64,000 nucleotides of DNA from the NCBI GenBank assembly GCA_910589415.1, contig OU342634.1, positions 44,622,723-44,686,722 of the forward strand, in the 5' to 3' direction. This document shows positions 23,151 to 36,369 of this stretch, in pieces (the stretch's first letter is position 1; every line of letters begins with the position of its first letter). A program made the translations under genes and the position numbers. Under the pieces are notes generated by a model. The model searched no databases. It was given only the letters and a program-made list of their open reading frames with translations, and had not been told where the DNA came from. The stretch is from Malachius bipustulatus. Taxonomy: Eukaryota > Arthropoda > Insecta > Coleoptera > Melyridae.

Positions 23151-25214
23151 GCTATTACTATTATTATATGCAAAAACCATTGTTCGGGAATAGCTGAAAG
23201 GGCCCAGGAGGCCCAATCGCTAGTTTTGGTAGATTGACTCACAATTTCTTTGGCACCAATTCCATTCTAATTAAATTAATTTCAAAGATCGTGCCGATCA
23301 CGGCAGTACCATCACAGTAGGCTGATTAGCGTCCGCCCATCACTAACCGCTTGGAAAGTCCGGACAATAATGCATAATGGAAGCGTATGCGTCGGAATGA
23401 GCTAATTTTGTTCGGTACGCGTATTCTGTACGGCGACGGGCCACCTGCCTACCGGTGGCAATTAAAGAAAGGTAACAATTAGCTAGATTTCAATTTCGCT
23501 TTTGTTGTTGATTGATGGCTGGAGGTGATTTATTGTGTTGATCTTGTTACGCGTCAGCCGCTGCGGTAGTTCATGCTATTGTCGAGATATTTCAACATAC
23601 TCGTTCGTATGTACCTATTCACGAGTTCTTGAATTACCTACGAGTTATGACGATTAGCTTTATTGCCATGTTTAATAACCTCTCCGTACTCCAAAACTGC
23701 CTACTATTCAACCTGGCAGCGCCAACAATGTTTGCGTATAGTATTTTCTTATTATGAGCCATGAGGAAGTCCGAATACTGAGGCTAACATTGCCCATTTG
23801 TCGCAAAAACATATCTTTAATCAAATCGTTTCCAGTCTATGAGTTTTATCAAGTGCAAACCCTAAAATGAAATTTATTTACGATCGCACTCTGGTAATTA
23901 AGTGACCTCACATTTCATGGATATGTAGGAAGTTTCTTCCAGGATTTTCGCTTCCTTTTATGGTCTCGGGACATTATTTACAAGAGCGTCGGTCCGGGAA
24001 GCGACGCCGAGACACAGCGTGTGTTTGCGAGCGGGCATCTCGCCACCGGAGAGCATTAGTGTGGAGTGTTTACGTGAATTATAGGTGGCAGCGCGCATTC
24101 CTCTGACCTGCATAAGGGATTCGTGATTTCCGCAGCATATTTCCTCGTATTCTATAAGGAAGCATGCCGTTGAAAACTCACAGAGCAAGCATTACATCGG
24201 GGGGAAATTTCAATATGTAACAATTTCTTTTGCCCTATCCCTAGATAGACTATTTTTCTAATTAAAATGACCGCTCAGTACTTTCTTCCAACCATGACTT
24301 CTCTCTTCTCTATCCAGTCTCCTTCAGTCCTGCTTCAATCTTGGGGTCTTCTTTCTCATCTTATTCCTTACACCGTTACCTCCATTTCCTTTCCAATTCT
24401 TTCAGCTTATTTTGAAACTTCATGTGTGTTGTTCATTCAACAACGGTGCTCCTCTTTGCATAGAGAAAACTATGGACAACTGGATAGTTTCGTATTGTAT
24501 ACCTCGGTATACCTCTTATACAAACCCAGTTATAATAAAGTAAAAAAGAAATCTACCTGCTGCCTAGAATAGAAAAAGAAACTGTTTCAGGTTAGAAGGT
24601 CTAAAGAAAGTAGTTTTAACCGCATCTCAGTGTCAGTCCCTTTGATGATGAATGTCGAATTGTGTGCAACAAACAGTGAGCGGTTATTACCAAGATGAAC
24701 TTACACAATAGGTCATAAAAATCAAAGCAGAAACATCCCTTTCTATAACGATTCATTCACTTCGTTTACCACAAACACAACCCTTATGACCAAACAATAC
24801 AAAAGTTGAAATAGATCCCAACAATTTGGCAATGAAACAGCTTCACGGAAATTTCCCAGGTAAAGAGCTGAGGACCTAAAATCTGTTTTTAGTTATTTTA
24901 TTCATTTCCCTCTGAAGCGAGCAATAATTGTGAATAAACGTTCTAAAGTAATATTCCTACTATGTCCTACTTCTTCTAAGATTGCTGTATTGAGATGGCG
25001 TGTTAGTCAATACGTTTGAAATGATCCCCTTTACGTGAAACATGCGATTACTTGTTTAGTTGATATTCCTCTGCAATGTAAAACGATCGATAGGATCATT
25101 GTGTAAGCGAAGCGTTGTTTATGTATCTGCTGCAGACTAGTTATGTAGGTAATCAGTTGAGCATTATCAGGCATTCAGGATTTTCGTTTCATCCAAGCCT
25201 TATTAGACATTTAA

Positions 25215-25245
25215 TAAGATTTCCGCCGATCAAGTACATCATCAG
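25215..25245 (-). ncRNA. Hammerhead-like core
   Basis: Minus strand: CTGATGATG, TACTTGATCGGCG, GAAATC. Both core strings (CUGAUGA and GAAA) are intact. Stem II is poorly paired, so folding is doubtful. It lies just upstream of the gypsy-like remnant. Confidence 0.3.
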
Positions 25246-25647
25246 GGTGATTAAACAATTAAGGGTAATTACATAATAGATAATAAAATGACCCACCAAT
25301 TCAAATTTGATTAAATTTAGATATTACGTTTTTACCACAAAAAAATTTTTTGAAACCGGTTCCATTTCCTTATCAGAAAAATATCATGAAGAAGCTCGAA
25401 GACCAGTGGAAAAGAAGCTGCTAGAAGTTATTCAGCAACAAAGGGACGATTATGTGGGAGAACTATGGGGGGAGGACTTATGTGGTGTTATTGGTGTTCG
25501 TGATGAAGTCAACAGTAAATGTTCGCAATGAAGTAAATTTGGTGGAAAATCGAGTGGAACATAAACATAACTGTTTGTTGAGGAGATGAAGATCGACTTC
25601 GAAAATTAACTCAAAACTCTCGAAAGTTGTGAGGTGAAGTATTCTCC

Positions 25648-27290
25648 ATGTGTCGCAACAGCAATCAGTTTTGGCTCAAAAGTGAAACCACCGCGGCATA
25701 CGATGGAATAACGCCCTGCGCCCTGGAGTGCATACCAAATGCAATTTCAGGCATCCTGCAAAGCCAGGACGAAGAGAAGCCAACAGTACTTTGCTCTTCA
25801 CGGGGGCAAGCTGTGGACATGCTTCAAACACTGCCAGTGGAACTGTACTCGAATTACGACAAATTGTGTTCAGCATTAAGGCCGGTTCTCACTTGTACGA
25901 CACCTGACGACAGCGACAACGCGACAATACGACAAAATTGCGGGGGGATTTCACCCTGATGAGTCTGGTTCCCACTTGTACGACACCCGACGACGTGCTA
26001 TGTCGATTTTTTTTGTGCCATTACAACTTCGGTTCGGCAATCGTCATATGGAGCAGGTTTCCCAAAATCAGTTAACGAGCATAGTAGAAGCCGAACTAAT
26101 CGCTACAGGAGTTTTAGCCGATGTGAACAAGATGATCCACCGAGCCTACCAAAACTTGCCGCAGAATTTTAAAGAACAACTAGCCTCGCAAATCTTTATC
26201 AGTGGGATACGAGACACTGAAATACTGAAGATCCTGCGCATGTCACATTTGACGGAGTCCAGCGAAGCATTAGTTAGAGCAAATGTGCCAGCACTAACCA
26301 TCAATGAAGAAAAAGAAGAGAACGTGACTGACATATTGGAAAAGTTTAGTAAGATGATGGTGGATAAGTTCTCTGGGCAGTTAAATAATGAGAGAAAAAG
26401 AGGTTGTGTTCCAAAAGAAGACAAAACCAGGAAACATTGCTACCATTGCGGTTTTAAGTTATTATTTTATACGTGACTATAAGGTTGGTGAGACTCCTAG
26501 ACGTGGTGGATCCTTAGAGCGAAGAACAGGCAGGGACAAGAGCGGAAGCAGAGATAACAATAAGTATCTCTCGGGAACGAGAAGCTCCTCGTCGACGGCA
26601 AGAAAACTAATTTCAGCCGGTGTGGAGGAGCGAATACTGGCTGACAATTAACAACAAGGCGCCTCAAGATCGTTTGGAAACAACAAGATCGTTTCCATCC
26701 GAATGCTCCAATGCCATGTGGACAGCCTAGCCGTAGAAACGCAGGTCTGTTGCAATGATACTCGACACCATCATCAATTTTGTTGGTAAGGAAGGACCTC
26801 GGGAAGGACATTGTCAGTCCTGCTATTATTCGTCATCCATCGAGGCGGGTACATTTGAAGACAAGCCACAGACTCGGCCACAGACAATCGGCAAATATCA
26901 TTACCGAAGTAGCTGGTCAAATTTGCCAATTTGGAGTCCTGGAACTACGTAATATGGTTGTGGTGGTAGAGATTGAAGACGAGTTTATACTGGAAAAAGC
27001 ATGTATGTGGTGTAAATGTGTTTTCTGAAAGCGCAAGGATCAAGGATGGTGACCTGAGTTCGCGTACCAGTCAAGAAAACTAGCTGTTGCGAGAAGATCG
27101 AAAAAAAGAGCTAACAAATAAAAAGAAGATGAAGATTTCCTGCCGGGTGTTGACGAGGAACTGTCGAAAGACAAGGTTGGCGAAAGAATTTTTGACGAGA
27201 ACTTATTACTTTTCTAAAAATGCTATTAAAATGACAGCCTTCCTAAACCATGAAAATGCCATTTTATGAAACCAACATTTTCGTGGCTAT
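25648..27290 (+). pseudogene. Ty3/gypsy-like retrotransposon remnant: gag and protease regions
   Basis: A decayed LTR-retrotransposon internal region. At about 25800-25881 the reading GQAVDMLQTLP and NYDKLCSALR is the mid-capsid part of a gypsy-type Gag. It resumes at about 26028 with RFGNRHMEQV, LTSIVEAEL and AYQNLPQNFKEQLASQIFIS-G-I-R-D-T-E-I, the C-terminal capsid. CYHCGF at 26438-26455 is the start of a CCHC zinc knuckle, lost after its second Cys. At about 26930-26990 LELRNMVVVVEIEDEFIL matches the C-terminal part of the retroviral-type aspartic protease. Stops and frameshifts separate these pieces. RT, RNase H and integrase are missing, and no LTRs were found. The 25307-25531 frame (coiled, Glu/Arg-rich) may be the Gag N-terminus. 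Confidence 0.75.
25882..26027. mobile_element. Short insertion inside the gag remnant
   Basis: The Gag reading is interrupted between SALR (25881) and RFGNRH (26028) by ~146 unrelated bases. They contain GGTTCTCACTTGTACGACAC-type sequence twice in direct orientation (25884-25911 and 25967-25994, two mismatches in 28). They also hold the ACGACAAAATTGCG string shared with 22137-22285. This is a probable small mobile element that landed in the retrotransposon. Confidence 0.55.
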
Positions 27291-28187
27291 CCTGCGTAGA
27301 CAACAAAACTAGAAAAAGTGGGTAACAGTTTTGCCAAAGTTACAAGGAAATATTATAAGAAGAACCGTTACCACACGAACAACAGCCTAAATTAATAATT
27401 TATATGATTTTAGAGCACTGCCAAGCTGAAGAATGTTTTAATACAATACAATGCTCAGGATTATTATTTTCTTTATATAACATCTTGGAGGCAAGTCTGT
27501 GCGGTAATTAATAACCAAATTCTGACTGAGCAGTAAAGTTTTTATTGTTTTTCGTCAGGTAATAAAAGTTTTATGTCTTGCTTATGATAGGTAAAAAAGC
27601 AACCGTAAATAAATTTTATAAATTTTTTACTACTCCAAGACACAATATTTATCTGATCAAATGGTGGAAAACTAATGGTGTTAAAAGTCTTAACAACGCC
27701 GCTTTCAAGTTGCTTTATCACTTTTGTAATTTATAGAGACAGATCTCTGCTGGTCTGGTAACACTTTTAAAATTTTCATGGCATGCACACGCCTAGACGA
27801 AAAGCACTATGCAGAAAACTTTAAACGCTAACTCCACTTGATGCATAATGCAACAATTTTACTGCGTAGCAGTCAATTTTATTGAAATTTAATACAATAA
27901 TAAAGACAATAATTGACAGTACTCGTTGCAATGTCTTCCTCATTATAAGAAATTACTTATTCATGAAATATCGTCAACACTCATGAACATGAAGCAAATA
28001 AACAGTCGCTTATAAACCGGTAACTATACCGTTAGTGGAAAAAATAAAATAAAAAATCCTCTGTGCTATTCTCGCAACTTACATAAACATAAAAACCATT
28101 AATAATTAGTATCAGTAAGTAAATAACATAATGAATATAATAGCTTCATGTTCATGCGTTACAGAATGGAAGTAAAAGTTTATTTAC

Positions 28188-29184
28188 CTGGAAAAGCGTT
28201 AGAGTAGTCCTCAACAAGTTTATGACTCCGAACAGAACTGGAACCGGTGATCATATTATCCACAACTAATCCTTGTCGCCTCCTGTATCTATACCACGTA
28301 GCAATCAACACAATCACAAACAATACAAAACCAGTACAAGCACCCAAAACGAGTTCAACATTGCGCCATCTCTGCCTCGCTTTTTCACCACGAACTGCAC
28401 TGACCAACACTGACAACAGCGGCGAATTGAAGTCCACGTCATTTGGAACATCTCCTCCTAGCATGGCCAAATCTTCTTGACTCTCCGTCGACACTTTCTG
28501 AGCTCTTCCCGTATCCAAATCCATCATCTCCGACTTCAGGTTATCCATTCCTGGCACCCTAGAAACTAACTCAACCTGGATGTGATAAACAGTATCGGGC
28601 CAAAGGGAGAGAGTCACTCTGGTTGAATCGGTGAAAAGGTTTCCTTTCAAACCGCCACCATCGACTTCCCAGGTCACCAGGTAAACTCCGCGAATCGCTT
28701 TTGGCTCCCACGCTATTTCTCCGATGACTAAAACCTTTTGATGGATCAACGAGACTTCTTTCAGTATCCACGGAGCGTCATCGACGCTTTTACTTGTGGT
28801 TGCCTTAATTTCAGTGTTGATAGTCTTCTTCTTTTTCCTGTTCTCCCTCAGATTGATTTCATCCGGACTATAGATAGTGACTAGTCCTTGAGAATCGACA
28901 ACGAGAACTCTCAGCAGTGCTCCCGGCTGATCCGAGTTGACCGGGACTCGGGTGGTGAGATCCAGAGTCTGGATAATTTGTCGCCAAGGTCCAGACTCGC
29001 TTTTCCTCATGACGACATATATGAGAGGAGTTGGGGGCTCAACTGAGGTCGGCCTTGGCCAACTAGCTAAAGCTCCCGTTATCTTGATCACGCCTTCACC
29101 TTTCGTATGGATGACTGGTTGAGTTTGTTGTTTGTTGGTGGCAGCTTCTGCGTGAAATCTGCAAGCTTCCTGACAGCCGGGAAA
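28188..29184 (-). CDS. FN3 transmembrane receptor: main exon (two FN3 domains, TM helix); anosmin-like?
   Basis: A 997-nt exon, 332 codons plus one base. The acceptor TTGTTTCAG precedes 29184 and the donor CCAG/GTAAAT follows 28188. Residue positions within the exon: FPGCQEAC (1-8) finishes a Cys-rich segment. An FN3-like domain spans 29-107 (conserved W42, IYVVMR and W67). A basic linker RENRKKKK is at 113-120. A second FN3-like domain spans 134-215 (W139, YLVTWEV and the L-x-P-D-T-x-Y motif at 194-200). An acidic, Ser-rich stretch follows, then a transmembrane helix at 276-298 (VELVLGACTGFVLFVIVLIA) and the stop-transfer RYRRR. The protein is therefore type I, at the cell surface. Cys spacing and the Lys/Arg linker recall anosmin-1, but no WAP domain is visible and vertebrate anosmin is secreted, so that name is tentative. 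Other FN3 receptors are equally possible. The chance ORFs opposite it are shadows. Confidence 0.92.
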
Positions 29185-30667
29185 CTGAAACAAGAGATTG
29201 AATTTTAGATCCTCGGAATTAATAATACCTAAGCAGATGGAGTGAGTTGTGAAAAAACGCAAGATATATGTGGGATATTACTCGTATCAGTCATGTATGA
29301 TTTATTCAGGAATGGAAATGTAAATTGGAGTGACGTTCAACAAGTTTTTAATACCAGGTACGCCAGGAAGTGTTCATGCAAGTAGACTATATAATATATT
29401 GCTTTATTACACGGTTTATCCCATCGGAGTGTTCATACTGCATAGCTGCTGCAGTTATAGGATTATTTTTTGCCAAGCTTGAGTGACAGAGCGAAACTCT
29501 TGATAGAAAAGTAAATGCAGATAATTAATGCTCTAGCTATATAGCAGAGCGATTCTCTTTAGCTTGTTTTAACCGTTGATATGATAGCATTTGTGGCATA
29601 ATTCTTCAAGAGCATATACATACATATTCCTCATTCCGGGCGTATATCTAGACGAGGCGGAGTTAAAACAACCTTTAAATTTTCTGTTTTTTCGTTTTGA
29701 ACTCTTACTCGAATATTATCCGAACTTTAATTCCCTTGTAAACTACTTTTAATTAAGCTCCTGGAAAAATTTCAATATTTTGATAGAATGCCCCCACGCA
29801 GTAAATTAAGTGTGCTTACAGCCCATATACCAACTTCATAAATGGGTATCAAACGATGATAGTTTATTTTTAGGGAGGATTTTTCTCTCGCAAATATGGA
29901 AATTGAATGAGTGACGTGTGCGTTGTGTGTTATATTAAAAACCAAAAATCTGATAAAGGAGATTTTATTGTTGCTACCTATTCCTACCAACGAAGAGAAA
30001 AACAGTAAGTTTTTGTAAGGATCCCAGAAAGAAATAAATAGCATCTCAAATGCGACATGATAATTATTATCTAAAAATTTATATCTCAGTTAGTAAGTAT
30101 ACCTGTGCCTACATTTTTGAAAGAAGTTATACGAAAATACTTTCTTCGCGTTTTCACTTTTCATTTTCAGAGATTTCTCTTTTAAAACTACCCCCAATTA
30201 TTTCTGAAATATCCTAGCGACAGCACTCTTCATTTGTCAAAACTAAAATAATTCCAGAAATTCCTCTTTATCAAAGCAGGGCTGAACTCAAAAAAATATA
30301 TAATTCTGATTGAGATTTTTTAATCTTTTAAAAGATTTATTTCACTTATCCGGGGACATACTACCTATACGTCTCTATCCAACTGTTTTAGAATATATCT
30401 TGGGCATTGAAAAGCATTAATGACTCTTGGAATAATAAATTTTCTTTTTCATTAAAATCTATTTTCATAACTTTACCCAAAAATTTCTATGCAAAAGAGC
30501 GTGAAAACGAATTGGACTTATAAATGGAAATGGAAAATTCACATAAAAAAGCTCTATTTTGGTTCCTCCTTTATACAAAACAAACACAATTTCAACTTAT
30601 CTCAATGTAAAGCTTTTTACACTGCAATAATAAAAACTGTACCTCATATACGCAAGAAATAGTTATT

Positions 30668-30790
30668 TATTATACAAGAGAAAAAAGTGATAGATTTTAG
30701 CTCGAGATGTGATTTCGTCCCCGACGCGTTTAGCGGAGGGGACAAACACATCGAGAGCTAAAATCGCACTTTTTTCTCGTGTGTAATATA
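30668..30790. mobile_element. Short fold-back element
   Basis: The arms are ATTATACAAGAGAAAAAAGTG and TTTTAGCTCGAGATGTG on the left, with the matching complement ending TTTTTTCTCGTGTGTAATAT on the right. The loop holds CCCCGACGCGTTTAGCGGAGGGG, itself GC-rich and partly self-paired. The GC-rich centre contrasts with the AT-rich surroundings. It is non-coding. Confidence 0.7.
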
Positions 30791-31019
30791 CAATTTTTTT
30801 CTGCGAGAAGAAATATCAGTGTTAGAATGTCGAAAAACGTAGTTAGATAACTGAAAATTATGTCGGAAAAATGATTTATGTTAAACTTGGATTTTCAAAC
30901 TGTCTTTTATCGTAATTGACGTTGCCTGGGTAACGAAACGATTTAATTATTACATAAACGTCATATTTATGTAATTAAAATTGAAGACAGTTTTGCAAAG
31001 ATTCTTGTTAGTTTTCGAT

Positions 31020-31095
31020 GAGTGAATTTAATAATATGGATAGTGATTATTATGAAAATTTCCTTAATAATTGCCATTTGGATAATAAGGTAACT
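31020..31095 (+). other. Possible short first exon of unknown gene
   Basis: ATG at 31020 opens MSEFNNMDSDYYENFLNN, acidic and Asn-rich, running to GATAATAAG/GTAACT, a reasonable 5' splice site at about 31089. Like the 9012 fragment it lies a short distance 3' of a fold-back and begins with an acidic leader. It could therefore be the leader exon of a related mobile element. No second exon was identified. Confidence 0.2.
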
Positions 31096-32662
31096 TTCCT
31101 TTACGTATATTTGATATAAATTTAATGATATCTGAGTGTTAATAGTAATAGTAGCTATACCTAAGCCGCCATTTCGGGGAAATAAGTACTCATTTATTTC
31201 CCTGCTAATTCATTTATTTCCCCGATAAGATGCAGCTCATATAATGAGGCATTTTTCTACCTGTCAACGGGGAAAAAAGGTCAAACTTATAGCCCGTCGC
31301 AGAAAAAATGTACTTATTGTATTGTGATAGGTAATATTAGTATAATAGCTGCTTGCTATAGAAATGACAACTCAATTAAAACAATCAATGAAAACATAAA
31401 CACGGCAGGTCTTTATGCGCACTCCAATAATGACATTTTCAAATCGTTTCTCATATTACGAACTGTCAGATTGTGCAGAGATTACCTTCTCGAGCGGACG
31501 TCTCCATTAACCATTATCCGCTTGATAAAACTGCAGCCGAGTTGCAAGAGGCACTGGCCTTCCTTTTGTGGGGTTATTAGCGATTCGTCGTGGAGCATGT
31601 CATTAATGACACTTCGGCAGCACCGATATTATCGCGAGCTGTATACCCGACAATCGGTAATTATTATTGAACACCTCATTTACATTAGGTCCGTGTTCCT
31701 TTTCTTCTCCACCGGTCAACCTGGCATATCTCAAAGTCGAACCGGTATAATCAGGGCTCCCGGGAAGCGATGTTGTCGACTCATGCACACACGTACACGT
31801 AGTTGTCGTGTCTGCTCGTTACACGTTACACGACGTTGTCAAACGGGGGATTTTCATTTAGAACAGGAAATTAGGGATTTTTAACTCTGGAAGACTTGAA
31901 ACGACAATTTTATTAACAAAAATACTCCAACACTAGCACCGACAAGACATTTTCTTGGTTCGAAATGTTCCTAGGAAAATCCCACCGCACTTACGACGAG
32001 ATATACATTATTAGCAGTTCGTCTGTTAAACCAACCTCAGTATTTAAATTTAAGTACATATAGGTACAATCAATGTAACTTTTTTTTGTAATTTGTTTAG
32101 TGTAACTTTGAGTAAGTACGTCAAGTTACCACGATTTTATTTATCCAACGAGATTACCGCTTGACAGTGACTAGGATTGAATGAGCAACAATGTGAGAAA
32201 GTATGCGACATTTAAAACGTTTGTCGTGTTCTCCGGATCGTGGATTATTTTTCACTGGTCTTTATGGCGAAGCGAATTCTCTGAAAGGATTAATTTCATT
32301 CTCTTAATCAAATTAAGAGTGTTTCCTGGTTTCTTGCATTACGCGGCTGCCAGTGCCTTTGTTGCATTTTCCAGCAAAATAACACTAGCTGATAAAGATA
32401 CACGGTTGCGAATTCTTGCTTTAAACAATGTACTTATTCCATGCTTTCTAGATACATTCTAGCGATGTTTATTGAAAAAATATTGAAACCAGTCATTTCC
32501 AAAAAAGCAGCACGAGTTCGTATAACAATATTAATTTTTCCAATTATCAAAATTGGTATTCAGGTGCCTACCTACCTACCTACCTATACCAAAGTAGTAT
32601 GAAAATGAAAGTCTGAAATGAGAGTAATCTCTCATTTTTAGACACAATATGTCGAATAAGCT

Positions 32663-32830
32663 ATGGCTGTAGTCAGTCACTTTAATCGGACAATTCAGGC
32701 GAGATTCTGTTCCTCAAAGATAAATGAATTGTTAATTAAACTTTCCAAAGACGCGTCGTCGGCTGTGAAAAACTTTATCCTGGATAAATTGGCCGACGTT
32801 CTGAATGAAACTTCGATGGAGAGCTTCGGT
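32663..32830 (+). other. Exon-like open frame, unidentified
   Basis: From the ATG at 32663 the frame encodes an amphipathic, Lys/Leu-rich peptide (SSKINELLIKLSKDASSAVK ... ESFG). It is followed at about 32829 by CG/GTAAGC, a plausible donor. Amino-acid composition is more protein-like than in neighbouring chance ORFs. I do not recognise the family and found no partner exon, so it may still be chance. Confidence 0.2.
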
Positions 32831-35800
32831 AAGCGCCCTCTATAAATTCAGTTTCGATCGGGCAGGTGAAAAACGCCCCCGGCGTCTGAATTGATGATTC
32901 GGGGGTGGTTCTTTGATACCCTCAATCAGGAGTCATGCTGGTTGACGAATTGATGTTTGGTCTCAAAAACCGATCCGAAGGAGACGTCCTACCTACGCTT
33001 GAGAAATGATTTTACATTTTCCACCTATCGAACTGGAAATCGCAACGTGTTTTCGGGTTGATTTTAAATTATTCTTTCAATTGAACATTCATTCATGTCG
33101 AATAGGACTTTTTGCTCGCAAAACGCGTAATCGATGCTTTTTTTCGTTTCAATATTGGAGAAATTCACGAAAAGGTCATGGGATATTATGACAGGAGAAG
33201 CCTGAATTTTTTTTTTGCAAAAAAAAATTATGAATATATTCATTCAACTGCCTATATTTCTTTCACTTTAACGACAGCGTTACGGAAAAAAGCGTAATAA
33301 AAGTGGAATTTCGTACATATAAAAAACATGCAGTGTGTCTATAAAGTTTGGAATAAAATATGGATAATGAAGTTGGCTTTGAGACTGCCAAGTCGGTTTT
33401 GTTTTTGTTTTTAAATGGCTTCTTCTGACGTGTAACATATTATTATTCTGATGCATGGGATTGATTTTTAATTGATGAAGTCATCAGGTTTCTTTTTTTT
33501 AATGACAACCCCCTACTTGTGATACCTACCTACATCATTGCAAAGGCTTTTTTATATAAGAAGAATATTCCCCGCGAAATTTCAAACTTTTTTTGCAAAA
33601 AGTCACTTCTTGTACCTATACGCCATTTTGGTCTTCCTAAGAAGATTTTTCAAAGTTTCACGCATATAACGTAAATCCAAAAAGTTATGGATTTTTTTTA
33701 AATTTACATCAGCAATAATTTTTTAATTTTTATAGTACACCACAATGAAAGTTTCTTTTTTACATTTTTTTTTTAGAAATTTATTCAAAATTTAGCCAAA
33801 AATAATCGCTTTAAAATTGCCGTTGCAACTATTATATCACAAGCAGAGAGTTGCCATTAAAAAAAGATGATGACGTAATTTTTTTATTAATTAACGTCAT
33901 TAGAAACGATATTAATTTTTTTAAATAAAATCGACCAGTCCAATCGATTTCCATAGAAACGTCACATAAGGGAATCGTTCTTCTCTTCCGAAGGTAACTA
34001 TGTATTAGGTGCGTCTTCCGAGTAACGTCATTACAGTTGAGAAAAAAGCCCGACTTATCAATTTTCATGAAAATGTCAGCTTTTATTACTTCCTAACTGT
34101 ACCTAGCGTCCTTCCTAAAAAAAATATATACCATATCTCTGGAACTTTTGTTCTATTATATTATGGCCTCAAAATTCCAGACTTTATACTCTACACATAC
34201 TCTACGTACTAACCTATAATCAACCTGTATAATTCTTAGATCGCCAGAGTAAACGAAAATTGAACTCATAAAATAACACGTTAAAATTTCAAGTTCTATA
34301 AAAAGCTACCACATATTACGTACAGACTGTAGGAACAAATAATACTACTTGATACACTGCTACCTTTACGATTCCCTTGGGTTTCATTTACATACAATTT
34401 TAATGAAACTGAAGTGGGTTCGCCGGAGCTGAAGTTTGCCGCCCAGCCCAACTCACAAACCAACTAACTTTCATAAAAATCTCTTCGAAATGTTGAGCTA
34501 GGTGTCTCCTGAGAGCGGAGCAAAAAAATCCTTTTGATCTGGAAATTAAACTTTTTTTTTAAGTTTGCAGTAGAAGGAATTCAGAAAAGGTTGTTTCCTT
34601 TCTCTCATTGTTTTCCTTTCCGAAAAAAATTTCGGAGACAAGCAAGCAGAAACATACGTTTGGGGGGACATTTTCACTGACGGAGAAGCGGCAAACATAA
34701 ATGTTCTTCCTCCAAACGCAAGTTTCTACTTGCCGTTTCTCTGAAATTGCTTTTAATAGCTTTTAATGCACTTGGCACTCTACACACCAAAAATTGGATG
34801 CAATTGGCTTTCACCATCATTTTTGAAGTAACGTCCTATGTGTTGTTATGTCGAATAGCGATCCATTTTTTAATAATTCGACCTCGAATTCGACTTACCA
34901 CCTACCATTTTGACCGAACATAAAAACTGGCGTCCATTTTAAATTTTCCATATTGACTTTCACCATTTTTGAAATAATGTCCAACAAACGAGAATGCGTT
35001 TTTGTGTAGAAAGGTGATACATTTTTAATAGTTACACGATCTACCATCTTGACTGTCAAATCAAAGCTCAACAGAAAAACTGGCGTCAGATATAAATTGT
35101 CCACTCTTATATAGAGAGTAGCCCCACCCTAGCACATAAGTGACTTTTGCTCTTTACGATGAACAACATCAATATTTATACAAAGTCGCTAAGCTAATAA
35201 TTTCCCAGGCATATGTTAAACATAATAATAGGTTTCGAACGTTCATGGAAACTGCTCATTTGAACGGTAATACAACAGGATGGCCATAATGGTTGATCGA
35301 GTTCGCATTGCGATATAAATATCAAGCCCAAGCGAAAGCTCAGCGGAACTTGGATTAATCCTATCTCAGATTAATCGATAATTCGAACACTTGCATCGCA
35401 TGACAATCCGTCATTATAGGCCGACCATGGAAGTGAATAACCGACCTACAACGTTGCAGGAACCCACGGAACATTACAGTGCATTTGTGTGTTGGAAAAC
35501 AATAACATAATACATTGAAATAATGACACAGCTGTTGTTCTGTCGTTGACGGTATTTAAATCGATCCAGTGGGAAAAATGAGAGGTGGTATCCTACAACG
35601 ATTTCAAGAATGTCATTTATAAAACTTTTCTTCACCAAGCACCACCGTTGATCAGAGTCAGAAATCTCTAGATTTTCATTTGGAATGTATCTATTGGCCT
35701 GGCATTCCTGGGTATCAGTTCGTTATCGTTCTTCCTAATCTACTACTAATGATATTGCTTGAAGATAACGGTAATGATCACAATCACAATCACTACTGGT

Positions 35801-36070
35801 TCTAACTGTTCTTTTTCTCTGCAAATTTTTATTCAAAAGAATGTTGCAGCGAATTTTACTATAGACAAAGGTGTTCTGCACTGATTATTGTCAGACTCCC
35901 CTTTTTTTTAAATGACAGGTTCAAATGATCACCAATTTCTTTAACAGTCAGAGGTTCTTCGTGGCAGCTAAAGTAGAGCCTTTGTTAAAAACGAGACCTC
36001 GTCAATGCAAAAGACAATAATTTTAAAGCTCTTGAAAAATTGAAAAATGGCACAACAAAATTAAAACGCA

Positions 36071-36134
36071 ACTGCAGCAACAGAAGCAGCTATTCAATCC
36101 TAACAAATTAAAGATTTAACATTTCTCTCTAAAA
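36071..36134 (+). repeat. Second copy of the 12.4-kb inverted-repeat family (one arm)
   Basis: AACAGAAGCAGCTATTCAAT, TCCTAACAAAT and CATTTCTCTCTAAAAC match the right arm of the repeat at 12307-12497 with few changes. The partner arm was not seen, so this copy appears truncated. Confidence 0.6.
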
Positions 36135-36369
36135 CATACAGGGAAGCCAATAATTAATTCGCAATTTTTTACCGTTGAAAATGTTGAAATCCCTATGGTG
36201 CGTGAACCCATTCTACACCCTGTATAACCACTTTTTTAAAGTAATATTTTCTGATTTGGAGACGTGATCTGAAAAATTTTTATTAGAGAAAGTAAAAATA
36301 ATTTAAATGGCGCAGTCGATCGCTTGTTTTACAAGTACCTAATAACCCTACGTTGTGAGAATAAAAACA

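Larger units (their letters stand above)
18065..28187. other. Intron (10.1 kb) of the receptor gene
   Basis: Bounded by GTAAAT at 28187 and TTACAG at 18065 on the minus strand. Besides the elements listed separately (22137, 22503, 22755, 25215, 25648), I see AT-rich DNA with (TAGG)n at about 18678-18696 and some GC-richer blocks (20680-20930, 23290-23470, 23960-24130) with no coding evidence. The 23958-24188 block is open on the minus strand for 76 codons, without recognisable similarity. Confidence 0.7.

Noticed and set aside
28571..28771. Alternative minus-strand frame within the FN3 exon
   Set aside because: It is a shadow of the 997-nt exon. The main frame has the domain structure and matching splice phases.
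31324..31884. 186-codon plus-strand open frame
   Set aside because: Translation is rich in Arg, Ser and Ile without any domain, signal peptide or splice context. It lies in a GC-richer intron block where stops are rarer. Likely chance or conserved non-coding DNA.
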